Shown in pieces: positions 32,276 through 40,835 of a DNA stretch of 64,000 nt (position 1 is the first letter of the stretch; every line of letters starts with the position of its first letter). Both the position numbers and the translations under genes were made by a program. The notes under the pieces are model-generated. The model was given only the letters and a program-made list of their open reading frames with translations, was not told the DNA's origin and searched no databases. Source of the stretch: Haloferax denitrificans ATCC 35960 (lineage in GTDB: Archaea > Halobacteriota > Halobacteria > Halobacteriales > Haloferacaceae); assembly GCF_000337795.1 (NCBI RefSeq), contig NZ_AOLP01000019.1, positions 186,001 to 250,000 on the forward strand, written 5' to 3'.

Positions 32276-33733
32276 TTACTCATCGATCGGGTACTCGAAG
32301 GCGACGTCGGTATCCAGACTCGGCGTCGGCGTCGCGTGCTCCAGCGTCTCGAACATCCGCCCGGCGACGATGTCCGTGACGATAGTCGCGAGCGACTCCC
32401 GAGAGTCGTCGCCCACGTCGTCGAGAATGCCTAACGGAATCTGTGCGCCCGCCATGTCGGCGTGGCCGCCGGCGCTCCCGATGGTGCCGAGGGCGTCTCG
32501 AAACGCCTCGCCGAGGTCGACCCGCGCTCCGCGGGCGCGACCGGAGACGTAGACCGTCCCGTCCATCAGGCCGTAGACGACCGTCACCTCGACGCCCTCC
32601 ATCCCGAGGAGGTGGTCGGCGGCCTGCGCGAGGGCGTCCCGCTCGCGGATGTCGCCGACGTTCGTCGTGAGAACGTTGCCCCGAACGTCGCGGTTCGAGA
32701 TGGCGCGGGCGAGCGTCTCCATCGTCTCCGAGGTCAGACTCGGCGTCTCGACCCGTTCGAGCAGGGCCATGTCGACGTGGGGGATGAGGAAGGCGGCGGC
32801 CTCGAAGTCGGCCGTCGAGACCTCCCGCGTGAAGTCGTTGGTGTCGACCTGAATCCCGAACAACAGCGCCGTCGCGACCGTCGTGTCGGGGACGATGCCG
32901 AGCCGGTCGAGGTACTCCGCGAGAAGCGTGCTCGTCGCGCCGACGCCGCGTCTGAGGTCAACGTACGCCGCCTCGACCGGCGCGCGCGGCGGGTGGTGGT
33001 CGATGACGATGTCGATTGTCGTCTCCGGCGGGAGGCGGTCGTTGACGCCCGGCCGGGAGTGGTCGACGAGCGCGAAGCCGGCGTACTCGTCGTCCGAGGG
33101 CACCTCGTCGAGGACGCGGAGGTCCAACTCGAGGAGGTTGACGAGCGCGCGGTTCTCCTGATGAGAGATATCGCCGAAGTAACACGCGTCGGCCTCGACG
33201 CCCGCGCGTTCGGCGATGGCTTGTAGCGCCAGCGCCGCGGCGATGGCGTCGGGGTCCGGGTTGTCGTGCATCACGACCGCGAGTCTGCCGTCGACGTTTC
33301 GGAGCACCCGCATCAGGCGGTTCAACCGCTCCGTGTGCGACGTGCCGACGGCGTCGAGGATGCGGTCTGTGACCACTTCCTGCGGGTCGATGACCTCGTC
33401 GGCGAGGGCGTAAACCTCGTCGCGGACCGACGGCTCGGCGTCGTCGCCGAGGTAGACGACAAGCGGCGCGTCCGGGCAGTGTTCGCTGGCCGCGCGCGCC
33501 GCGTCGAGGTTCAACCGTGGGGACTGTCCGCCGACGATGACGAGGTCGACCCCGTCGGGATAGGTCGACGGGTCGGCGGGGTCGCCCTCTCTCGCGTCGA
33601 TGCCGTCCGAGCGGAGGTCCTCGGCGCGCCCCTTCCGGTCGGTGACGACCGTCACCGTCCCGCCGCGGCCGGCGAGTTGCTCGACGAGGTCCCCACCGAG
33701 TGACCCACAGCCGAGAACCAGGCGACGTACCAT
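32276..33733 (-). CDS. TrkA_N-DHH phosphoesterase fusion
   Basis: A 485-residue protein from ATG 33733 (MVRRLVLGCGSLGGDLVEQL). The N-terminus is a Rossmann TrkA_N domain (GCGSLG; residues 1-120) that binds NAD(H) or a nucleotide. The DHH domain follows with HDNPDPDAIAAALAL, LVDHSRPG and VIDHHPP as metal-binding motifs. The DHHA1 domain ends with GSAGGHADMAGAQIP. The arrangement matches archaeal relatives of nanoRNase/c-di-AMP phosphodiesterases with a redox- or nucleotide-sensing front. The substrate is unproven. The next gene (CBS-ParB-like) begins 44 nt downstream. Confidence 0.85.
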   Translation of the reverse strand: MVRRLVLGCGSLGGDLVEQLAGRGGTVTVVTDRKGRAEDLRSDGIDAREGDPADPSTYPDGVDLVIVGGQSPRLNLDAARAASEHCPDAPLVVYLGDDAEPSVRDEVYALADEVIDPQEVVTDRILDAVGTSHTERLNRLMRVLRNVDGRLAVVMHDNPDPDAIAAALALQAIAERAGVEADACYFGDISHQENRALVNLLELDLRVLDEVPSDDEYAGFALVDHSRPGVNDRLPPETTIDIVIDHHPPRAPVEAAYVDLRRGVGATSTLLAEYLDRLGIVPDTTVATALLFGIQVDTNDFTREVSTADFEAAAFLIPHVDMALLERVETPSLTSETMETLARAISNRDVRGNVLTTNVGDIRERDALAQAADHLLGMEGVEVTVVYGLMDGTVYVSGRARGARVDLGEAFRDALGTIGSAGGHADMAGAQIPLGILDDVGDDSRESLATIVTDIVAGRMFETLEHATPTPSLDTDVAFEYPIDE

Positions 33734-33794
33734 ACACGGACGGTCGAACTCCGGCCGCAAAACCCTACCGTCCTCCTACCCGGCGATGATATTA

Positions 33795-33814
33795 TGTCAT
33801 GTCATACCATGACA
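33795..33814. promoter_or_regulatory. Inverted repeat over the promoter of the gene at 33823
   Basis: TGTCATG-TCATAC-CATGACA, with 7-bp perfect arms. A TATA-like ATATTATG (33789-33796) overlaps its left edge, and the start codon is 9 nt beyond the right arm. It is well placed to be a repressor operator. Confidence 0.5.
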
Positions 33815-33822
33815 CATGTACG

Positions 33823-34203
33823 ATGGAACTCGAGACGCAACTGCTCCCCGAGTCGCGAGCCGAGTCGTTCGTCCGAACCTGTCGGACCGTCGTCGGCGAC
33901 GACCTCAGGAGCGCGACGTACTTCACCCACGACCGCTGTGAGCAGATATACCTCCGGAGCGACCTCGAAGCCGACGCCGACCTCACCGGGTTCGTCGAAC
34001 ACGAGACCGACGGGTTTCAGGCGCGGACCGCCTACCGCGGCTCCGAGCTCGGCGACTACCGCTACACCGTCCGCGCGTTCGACCACGGCTATCTGACGCG
34101 GGTGACCGCCGACGACAGGGGCGTGTTCGTCACGACCGACGGCCTGACGCTCAGGCGCTCCGAGGAGTTGGCGTCGGCGCTCGGCGAGTTACTGCGCGAA
34201 TAA
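33823..34203 (+). CDS. Small haloarchaeal hypothetical protein
   Basis: A 126-residue soluble acidic protein from ATG 33823 (MELETQLLPESRAESFVRTC). The pattern of strands (SATYFTHDRCEQIYLRSD; RYTVRAFDHGYLTRVT) and a final helix (SEELASALGELLRE) suggests a compact alpha/beta sensor-like fold. It resembles a haloarchaeal family of unknown function often found as a stand-alone gene. The upstream inverted repeat implies regulation. Confidence 0.72.
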   Translation: MELETQLLPESRAESFVRTCRTVVGDDLRSATYFTHDRCEQIYLRSDLEADADLTGFVEHETDGFQARTAYRGSELGDYRYTVRAFDHGYLTRVTADDRGVFVTTDGLTLRRSEELASALGELLRE

Positions 34204-34210
34204 AAGAAAA

Positions 34211-34238
34211 CCGAACCGGAACCGGAACCGGAACCGGA
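34211..34238. repeat. 6-bp tandem repeat in a convergent gap
   Basis: GGAACC-type units (about four) repeat between the gene ending at 34203 and nuoN ending at 34253. It is noncoding by position. Confidence 0.75.
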
Positions 34239-34252
34239 ATTCGCCGGAACGC

Positions 34253-35773
34253 TCAGAAGAGCGCCGCGGCGACGGTCTGGGCCGTCTCGATGACGGGCTG
34301 AGAGCCGGGCAGGAGCAGGACCGTCCCGACCGCGGCGAAGACGATTGCCACGTACATCCCGACCGGCTGACTGCCGATTTCGAGGTTCGCCGACGGCTCT
34401 TCTATCCACATCGCTTTCACGACGCGGCTGTAGTAGAACAGCGACAGCGCGCTGTTGACCGCGCCGACCGCGGCGAGCCACCAGAAGCCGGATTCGATGG
34501 CCGAGAAGAACAGCGCGTACTTCGAGAAGAAGCCGCCGAACGGCGGCAGGCCCGCGAGCGAGAACATGAAGACGGTCATCGCCGCCGCGGCGATGGGTGC
34601 CTTCGACGCGATGCCGTTGTAGTCCTCGAACGTGCGGCCGAGGCCCCACTTTTCGACCATGGCGATGAACAGGAACGCGCCCGTGTTCATGAAGCCGTAG
34701 ACGAACAGGTGCGCCATGCTCGCGCCGAGCACGTCGCCGTTCGCGGCACCGCCGTCGACGGTGATGGCCGCGAGACCGATGAGCGCGTAGCCGGCGTGTC
34801 CGATAGAGGAGTACGCCAGCATGCGCTTTACGTTCTGTTGGGTCGCCGCCGCGAAGTTACCGAGCGTCATCGTGACGACGGCGAGCAACGCGAACAACAG
34901 CGACCAGTCGACGCTCCCGCCGCCGATCGACGTGACGGTTCCGAGGGGGAACGCGACCGTGAAGACGCGGAAGGCGACGACGAAGCCGGCCGCCTTCGAC
35001 GCCGACGAGAGGAACGCGCTCACCGGCGCGGGCGCGCCCTCGTAGGCCTCCGGCGCCCAGAAGTGGAACGGGACGGAGGCGGTCTTGAACGCGAAGCCGC
35101 CGGCGATCATCAGCACGCCGAGGCCGAGGACGCCGACGAGTTCGGTGCCCTCCGCGAGCGACGCGGCGATTTCCGGGAGCACCAGCGAGCCGGTGACGGC
35201 GAACACGAGGCTGATACCGAACGCGAACACCGCCGACGACAGCGCGCCGATGAGGAAGTACTTCAGACCCGCCTCGATGCTCCCGCGGTCCTCCTTGAGG
35301 AACGCGACGAGCGCGTACGAGGGCAGGGACGCCAGTTCGAGGCTGACGAAGACGGTCGCCAGCGAGTTCGACATCCCCATGAGCGTCATGCCGGTCGCGG
35401 CGAACAGCACGAGGGCGTAGAACTCGCCTTGGTACCGCTGGTCCGCGAGGTAGTCGTACGAGGCGACGGAAACCATCGCGGCGACGCTGGTGAAGATGAG
35501 CGTGAAGAACAGGCTCATCCCGTCGACGACGAGCGCGTCGCCGTACAGCGATATCGCGCCGCCGGTGGACTCCATGCCGGTTCCGCCGATGAGGAACCAG
35601 CCGGCGATGCCGCCCGCGGCGAGCGCACCGAGCGTCGCCGTGCCGGCCAAGAGGCCGTTGTTCGTGGAATCCGGGTCGATGGTGTCGATGAGCAGCAGCG
35701 CGAGACCCGTCAGCGCGAGCACGATGGCCGGAGCCGTCGCAACCCACTCAGGGGTCGATTGGAGCGGCGTCAT
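34253..35773 (-). CDS. nuoN: Complex I subunit N (proton-pumping membrane subunit)
   Basis: A 506-residue, 14-helix antiporter-like subunit of the archaeal NADH-quinone-oxidoreductase-type complex. It has the family features of a central Lys-containing broken helix (QNVKRMLAYSSIGHAGYALIG, split about residue 320) and FHFWAPEAYEGAPAP. It ends the operon and begins directly after the nuoM stop (no gap). It pumps H+ (or Na+) across the membrane. It is followed by the short-tandem-repeat gap. Confidence 0.95.
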   Translation of the reverse strand: MTPLQSTPEWVATAPAIVLALTGLALLLIDTIDPDSTNNGLLAGTATLGALAAGGIAGWFLIGGTGMESTGGAISLYGDALVVDGMSLFFTLIFTSVAAMVSVASYDYLADQRYQGEFYALVLFAATGMTLMGMSNSLATVFVSLELASLPSYALVAFLKEDRGSIEAGLKYFLIGALSSAVFAFGISLVFAVTGSLVLPEIAASLAEGTELVGVLGLGVLMIAGGFAFKTASVPFHFWAPEAYEGAPAPVSAFLSSASKAAGFVVAFRVFTVAFPLGTVTSIGGGSVDWSLLFALLAVVTMTLGNFAAATQQNVKRMLAYSSIGHAGYALIGLAAITVDGGAANGDVLGASMAHLFVYGFMNTGAFLFIAMVEKWGLGRTFEDYNGIASKAPIAAAAMTVFMFSLAGLPPFGGFFSKYALFFSAIESGFWWLAAVGAVNSALSLFYYSRVVKAMWIEEPSANLEIGSQPVGMYVAIVFAAVGTVLLLPGSQPVIETAQTVAAALF

Positions 35774-37312
35774 CTAGAACGCACCTCCCAGTTCGAGAAT
35801 CGGGGTAACCGCGTCTTGAATCATCGTGAAGAAGATGTCCGGAGAGACACCGAGCACGATGGTGAGAAGCAACAGCACCGCGAGGGGTGCGACGTCGTGG
35901 AACGGCGCCTCAGTGATGTCGTAGTCGCCGTCGAACCGGAAGGGTCCGAACAGCGTCCGCTGCATCGCAAACAGCAGGTAGCCGGCGACGATGACGATAC
36001 CGAACATCGCGGCGCCGGTGAAAAGCGGCATGGCCTCCATCACCGTGGACTCGAACGCGCCCTTGAAGATGAAGAACTCGGCCGCGAAGCCGGCCATGAG
36101 CGGCAGGCCCATGTAGCCGAACGCGCCGGCGACGAAGATGCCCGCCGTGACGGGCATCCGGTCGGCGATGCCGGACATGTCGCCGACCATGCGCGTGTGC
36201 GTCGTGTTGTAGATGACGCCGACGGCCATGAACATCAGACCGGAGATGAGGCCGTGAGCGACCATCTGGAAGGTCGCACCGCCGACGCCGTAGGTGGTGT
36301 AGGCGATGAGACCGAGGATGACGTACCCCATCGACGAGACGGAGGAGTACGCGACGATGCGCTTGAGGTCCTGCTGTGCCAGCGCGAGAAGCGCGCCGTA
36401 GATGACGCTCGCGACGGCGAGCAGGGCGATGGGGAGCGCGAAGGCGCGCGCCGTCTCCGGGAGCATCGTGAAGTTGAACCGGAGCAGGGCGTAGGTACCC
36501 ATCTTCAGGAGGACCCCGGCCAGCATGACCGACACCGGCGTGGGGGCCTCGACGTGTGCGTCCGGAAGCCACGTGTGAAGCGGGGCGACCGGGACCTTGA
36601 CCGCGAACCCGATGAACATCGCGATGAACGCGACCGACGCGAGCGCGCCGGCCGACAGTCCCGCGAAGCTCCCGAGTTGACCGGCCTGCAACGCCTGTGC
36701 GATTTCCGGCAGGCGGAGCGACGTGATGGAGTCGCCGAGGCCGAACACGAGCGAGACGAACCCGATGAACATCACGAGCGACGCGATGTTCGTGTAGACG
36801 AAGAACTTGATCGCCGCGTACTTGCGGCGGGGACCGCCCCAGACGCCGATGAGGAAGTACATCGGGAGCAGGACGGCCTCCCAGAAGATGAACCAGACGA
36901 AGAAGTCGAGCGCCGTGAAGACGCCGAGCAGGTTCGCCTCCATCAGGAGCATCAGTCCGAAGAACTGGGACTGACGCTCCGAGATGGGCGTCCACGCGCT
37001 GACGATAGCCAGCGTGGTGAGGATGGTCGTGAGGACGACAAGCGGCATGCTGATGCCGTCGACACCGACCATCCAGTGGATGTCGTACTGGCCGAGCTGC
37101 AGCCAGACGACGTCTGTCTCGAACGCGATGTTCCCGCCGAGAAGGGCGTTCCCGCTCGCGTCGTACTGTTGCCACATGTAGAGGCTCCCGACGACGGGAG
37201 CCAGACTCAGCGCGAAGGCCGCCTTGCCGGCGTACCGGTCCGGCAGGACGAAGGTGACCAGCGCGGCGAGGAACGTGACTGCGATGAGCGCTTCGATTAT
37301 CATGCGAACCAA
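35774..37312 (-). CDS. nuoM: Complex I subunit M (proton-pumping membrane subunit)
   Basis: A 512-residue, about 14-helix antiporter-like subunit. Signatures include GVDGISMPLVVLTT, FWEAVLLPMYFLIGVWG (the conserved Glu of helix 5), HTWLPDAHVEAPTPVSVML and LKRIVAYSSVSSMGYVILG. It overlaps the end of nuoL by 13 nt, so translation is coupled. Confidence 0.96.
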   Translation of the reverse strand: MVRMIIEALIAVTFLAALVTFVLPDRYAGKAAFALSLAPVVGSLYMWQQYDASGNALLGGNIAFETDVVWLQLGQYDIHWMVGVDGISMPLVVLTTILTTLAIVSAWTPISERQSQFFGLMLLMEANLLGVFTALDFFVWFIFWEAVLLPMYFLIGVWGGPRRKYAAIKFFVYTNIASLVMFIGFVSLVFGLGDSITSLRLPEIAQALQAGQLGSFAGLSAGALASVAFIAMFIGFAVKVPVAPLHTWLPDAHVEAPTPVSVMLAGVLLKMGTYALLRFNFTMLPETARAFALPIALLAVASVIYGALLALAQQDLKRIVAYSSVSSMGYVILGLIAYTTYGVGGATFQMVAHGLISGLMFMAVGVIYNTTHTRMVGDMSGIADRMPVTAGIFVAGAFGYMGLPLMAGFAAEFFIFKGAFESTVMEAMPLFTGAAMFGIVIVAGYLLFAMQRTLFGPFRFDGDYDITEAPFHDVAPLAVLLLLTIVLGVSPDIFFTMIQDAVTPILELGGAF

Positions 37313-39336
37313 CCTCCGAGCAGACCCAGACCGAGAAGGAGCGCGGTCAGACCGAGCGTGAGGAGCGCCGCGTAGTTGCTCACCACGCCGGTCTGAATGC
37401 GCTTGACGCGACCGCCAGCGAACAGACTCACGCTGGAGACGCCGTTGACGACGCCGTCGACGATGCCCTGGTCGAACTTATCGAGGGCGCGCGAGATGGG
37501 CTGAACGACGCCGGTCGCGATCCAGACCTGGTACTCGTCCTGGTAGTAGTTGTTGTACAGGACGGTCTTGATGCTCCCGAGCTTGTCCGTGTGTTCGACG
37601 GGCTCGGGGACGTTGTACAGGCGGTAGGCGAGCCCAGCGCCCGCGAGGGCGAGGGCGAGCGAGACCAGCCCGGGCGCGATGGAGCCGATGCCGGCCGGGT
37701 GGAGCCCCGCGCCGACGCCGCTTTCGAGCACTTCGAGGTAGTGGTGCGCGGTCAGCGACGAGATGCCGCCGTCGAGCCAGTCGTGGAGGAACGTGAGGTG
37801 AATCCCCGTGAGGTCCTCCACCGGGGCCATGTTGACGAGGCCGGTGACGGCCGCGAGCACGCCGAGGACGGCCAGCGGGAACTTGACGTTCCAGCCGAAG
37901 CCGTGCGGGTCGCGCGCGGTCTCGCTACGCGGTTCGCCGTGGAACGTGAGAAACACCATCCGGAAGGTGTAGAACCCGGTGAAGAACACGGCGATGAGCC
38001 CCATCGCGTACGCGATGAGGAAGACGGTTCCGAGACCGCCGTCGGTCCCGAGGCCGTGGTTGAGCGCCTCGTAGAGAATCTCGTCTTTCGACCAGAAGCC
38101 GGCGAACGGGACGATGCCGGCGAGGGCGAGCGAGCCCGAGAGGAACGCGTAGTACGTCACGGGCATCTTCTCTTTGAGGCCGCCCATGTCCCACATGTTC
38201 TCGTTGTGGTGCATCGCGATGATGACCGCACCGGCACCGAGGAACAGAAGCGCCTTGAAGAAGGCGTGGGTGAGCAGGTGGAACGTCGAGGCGACGTAGC
38301 CGCCGACGCCGAGCCCGAGCATCATGTAGCCGTACTGGCTGATGGTCGAGTACGCGAGCACCTGCTTGATTTCCTTCTTGACGACGCCCATCGTCGCGGC
38401 GAAGAGGGCCGTGAAGCCCCCCACGAGCGCGATGATACCGAGCGTCGTCGGGGTCAGCGCGTAGAAGCCGTACATCCGGGCGACGAGGTAGACGCCGGCC
38501 GCGACCATCGTCGCCGCGTGAATGAGCGCGGAGACGGGGGTCGGACCTTCCATCGCGTCCGGAAGCCACGTGTGCAGGGGGAACTGCGCGGACTTGCCGA
38601 CGACGCCCCCGAGAACGAGGAGGCCGACGACGGTGAACCACGCCTGTTCGCCCATGCCGAGGAACGTGTTGACCGCGTGCTCGCCGTGGAGCGCCTCCTC
38701 GGCGAGAACCGGGAACGCCTCGGGGCCGGCGAACGCCGCCGAGCCGAACGTCGCGAACACCGCGACGACGCCGATGAGGAAGAAGTAGTCACCGAAGCGG
38801 GTGACGAGGAACGCCTTCTTCGCGGCGCTCGGCGGGCCTTGCTGGCGGAACCAGAAGCCGATGAGCAGGTAGGAACACAGCCCCACCAGCTCGAAGAACA
38901 TGAACGCCATGAGGAGGTTGCTGGACACGACGAACGCCAGCATCGACGCGGTGAACAGGCCGAGTCCGGCGTAGTAGCGCGGGAGGCCCGTCTCGCCCTC
39001 GTCGTTCATGTAGCCGAGGCTGAAGATGTGGACGAGGACGGCGACGAGCGTCACGATGACGAGCATCATCGACGAAAGCGGGTCGATGAGCAGGCCGAAG
39101 TCGAGCGAGACCGCGTCGCCGGCGCCGGTCGCCCACGTGTAGATGTGTTGGTTGTAGGTCTGTCCGCCGCTGACGGCGAAGAACGTCGCGATAGACAGGA
39201 CGAACGAGCCTGCCGTCGCGCCGATGCCCGCCAGCGCGCCTCCCTTCGGCATGTACCGTCCCGCCCCGAGCGCGATCAGGAACGAGAGGAACGGGAGGAG
39301 GACGATGGCCGGAGCGAAGTCTAAGATACCTGCCAT
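37300..39336 (-). CDS. nuoL: Complex I subunit L (proton-pumping membrane subunit)
   Basis: A 678-residue, about 16-helix antiporter-like subunit with the long C-terminal lateral-helix region of NuoL. Signatures are FFELVGLCSYLLIGFW, HTWLPDAMEGPTPVSALIHA and KEIKQVLAYSTISQYGYMMLG. It begins 4 nt after the nuoK stop. It works at the distal end of the membrane arm. Confidence 0.96.
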   Translation of the reverse strand: MAGILDFAPAIVLLPFLSFLIALGAGRYMPKGGALAGIGATAGSFVLSIATFFAVSGGQTYNQHIYTWATGAGDAVSLDFGLLIDPLSSMMLVIVTLVAVLVHIFSLGYMNDEGETGLPRYYAGLGLFTASMLAFVVSSNLLMAFMFFELVGLCSYLLIGFWFRQQGPPSAAKKAFLVTRFGDYFFLIGVVAVFATFGSAAFAGPEAFPVLAEEALHGEHAVNTFLGMGEQAWFTVVGLLVLGGVVGKSAQFPLHTWLPDAMEGPTPVSALIHAATMVAAGVYLVARMYGFYALTPTTLGIIALVGGFTALFAATMGVVKKEIKQVLAYSTISQYGYMMLGLGVGGYVASTFHLLTHAFFKALLFLGAGAVIIAMHHNENMWDMGGLKEKMPVTYYAFLSGSLALAGIVPFAGFWSKDEILYEALNHGLGTDGGLGTVFLIAYAMGLIAVFFTGFYTFRMVFLTFHGEPRSETARDPHGFGWNVKFPLAVLGVLAAVTGLVNMAPVEDLTGIHLTFLHDWLDGGISSLTAHHYLEVLESGVGAGLHPAGIGSIAPGLVSLALALAGAGLAYRLYNVPEPVEHTDKLGSIKTVLYNNYYQDEYQVWIATGVVQPISRALDKFDQGIVDGVVNGVSSVSLFAGGRVKRIQTGVVSNYAALLTLGLTALLLGLGLLGGWFA

Positions 39337-39340
39337 AATG

Positions 39341-39643
39341 TTACCACCTCATCGTGGTCGCGTTGGTCACGTCCACGCCGTCGAAGTTGCGGTACAGTAC
39401 GAGGATGATGCCGATACCGACCGCCACCTCGGCGGCGGCGAGCGCCATCGTGAACAGCCCGAACGTCTGGCCCGTCACGTTGCCCCAGTAGTAGGAGAAC
39501 GCGACGAGGTTGATGTTCGCGGCGTTCAGCATCAGTTCGACCGACATCAGGAACAACAGCGCGTTCCGACGGGTCAAGAGGCCGAAGATGCCGATGCAGA
39601 ACACGGCGGCCGACAGGACGAGGTAATACTGCGCGGGCACCAT
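39341..39643 (-). CDS. nuoK: Complex I subunit K
   Basis: A 100-residue, three-helix protein. It has the GIFGLLTRRNALLFLMSVELMLNA region (about residues 18-41), whose Glu in MSVELM is part of the proton path, and a second acidic residue in LAAAEVAVG. The start codon overlaps the nuoJ2 stop by one base. Confidence 0.94.
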   Translation of the reverse strand: MVPAQYYLVLSAAVFCIGIFGLLTRRNALLFLMSVELMLNAANINLVAFSYYWGNVTGQTFGLFTMALAAAEVAVGIGIILVLYRNFDGVDVTNATTMRW

Positions 39644-40011
39644 CAGTTGTCGCCCTCCCCGTCGTCGAACAGCGTCTGCTTGAGTTCCCGACCGCCGTCG
39701 GTCAGGATGGTCCGCATCTGCCCCGCGGTGTCCTCGCGGCGAGCGAGGAGCACCGCGCCGGCGAGCGCGGCGACGAGCACGAGGTCGATGATTTCGAACG
39801 CGACCAGCATGCTCTCGCCGTCGACGCTTCCGAACCCGAGGTTGAACATCGAATAGCCGATGCTCGCGGTGATGTTTGCTCCCTCTGCGAACCCCTGTGG
39901 GTCCGGGAACGACGCACCGAGGAACACGACCGCCATCACGACGAACAGCGCGACGGCGGCGAGTCCGGGCACGAGGTGCGAACCGAGTTTCAGCTGTGGT
40001 TTCGTGGTCAT
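39643..40011 (-). CDS. nuoJ2: Complex I subunit J, C-terminal half
   Basis: A 122-residue membrane protein carrying the later helices of NuoJ (AFEIIDLVLVAALAGAVLLA). In bacteria NuoJ is one chain; here it is encoded by two overlapping genes. The start overlaps the nuoJ1 stop by 4 nt. Between its helices there is an insert (SFPDPQGFAEGANITASIG), and the tail is acidic. Confidence 0.9.
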   Translation of the reverse strand: MTTKPQLKLGSHLVPGLAAVALFVVMAVVFLGASFPDPQGFAEGANITASIGYSMFNLGFGSVDGESMLVAFEIIDLVLVAALAGAVLLARREDTAGQMRTILTDGGRELKQTLFDDGEGDN

Positions 40012-40268
40012 GTACTACTCACCTCCGGATTGATACGCGTCAGCATCACGGCGAACGTGATGAGAATCAGAACCCCGCCGACGTAGACGAGGACCTGCAT
40101 GGCGGCGAGGAACTCCGCCTGCAACATCACGTAATGCACCGCGACGCTCAAGAGCGCGCCCCCGAGCAGGAGTGCGGAATGCCAGATGTCCCGCACGAGG
40201 ACGACGCCCAGGCTGCAGCCCACGGTGATGAGGGCGAACAGCGCGAACGCGATGGTTTCATAAACCAT
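40008..40268 (-). CDS. nuoJ1: Complex I subunit J, N-terminal half
   Basis: An 86-residue, three-helix protein with RDIWHSALLLGGALLSVAVH and QVLVYVGGVLILITFAVML, the pi-bulge helix 3 of NuoJ that gates the proton route. A Shine-Dalgarno-like AAGGAGA lies about 12 nt before the ATG. This is notable because most genes here are leaderless. A 105-nt gap separates it from nuoI. Confidence 0.92.
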   Translation of the reverse strand: MVYETIAFALFALITVGCSLGVVLVRDIWHSALLLGGALLSVAVHYVMLQAEFLAAMQVLVYVGGVLILITFAVMLTRINPEVSST

Positions 40269-40315
40269 TGTGTGTGTCTCCTTGAGATATCCCTTTGAAC
40301 ATTTCGAGAACGTCC

Positions 40316-40372
40316 TCAGCGTCCGGTAGCGGACGCGGGCTGACGGGACTCGAACGATTCACTCGCGGTCAT
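40316..40372 (-). CDS. Possible 18-residue micro-ORF between nuoI and nuoJ1
   Basis: ATG at 40372, one nt after the nuoI stop, opens MTASESFESRQPASATGR and then TGA. It may be a coupling or leader peptide or simply chance; no family is recognised. The interval 40269-40373 is the only sizeable gap in the otherwise overlapping operon. Confidence 0.2.
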   Translation of the reverse strand: MTASESFESRQPASATGR

Positions 40373-40373
40373 G

Positions 40374-40835
40374 TTACTGGTAGTCGACCTCTCCTTCGCC
40401 CTCGCCGACCCACGCGTTGCGGTCGGGGTTGCGGGAGTTGAGCGGGTCGATATCCTTGTACCACGGGACGTTCTTGAGCTGTTCTTTGTTGTAGACGAAG
40501 TCGTTTTTCGTGTCCGCCGTGAACTCGAAGTTCTGCGTGAGCAGGATGGCGTCGACGGGACAGACCTCCTCGCACAGCCGGCAGTAGATACACTGGCCGA
40601 TGTGGAGGTTGTACTGCTCGCCGTTGCGCTTGTCGTCCTGAACGATCTGAATCGTGTCGTTCGGACAGACGTTCTCACACTGGCGACACCAGATACACCG
40701 CTCTTGGCTGAACTTGTGGACGCCGCGGAAACGCGGGCTCACTTCGGGCGCGGTCTCGGGGTACTCGACCGTGAACGTCTGCCCGTCGAGCGCGTGCTTC
40801 AGCGTCACTGCCATGCCTTTCAGAATTCCGATCAT
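40374..40835 (-). CDS. nuoI: Complex I subunit I (two 4Fe-4S clusters)
   Basis: A 153-residue ferredoxin-like protein with CIWCRQCENVCP and CIYCRLCEEVCPVDAI, the N6a and N6b cluster ligands. ATG 40835 (MIGILKGMAVTL) is used because a longer frame is only nuoH antisense. It overlaps nuoH by 4 nt. It passes electrons from the input side to NuoB. Confidence 0.95.
   Translation of the reverse strand: MIGILKGMAVTLKHALDGQTFTVEYPETAPEVSPRFRGVHKFSQERCIWCRQCENVCPNDTIQIVQDDKRNGEQYNLHIGQCIYCRLCEEVCPVDAILLTQNFEFTADTKNDFVYNKEQLKNVPWYKDIDPLNSRNPDRNAWVGEGEGEVDYQ

Noticed and set aside
34709..37375. An 888-codon plus-strand open frame over nuoN and nuoM
   Set aside because: Its composition is Arg/Glu/His-rich with no homology, and it lies opposite two obvious complex I genes.
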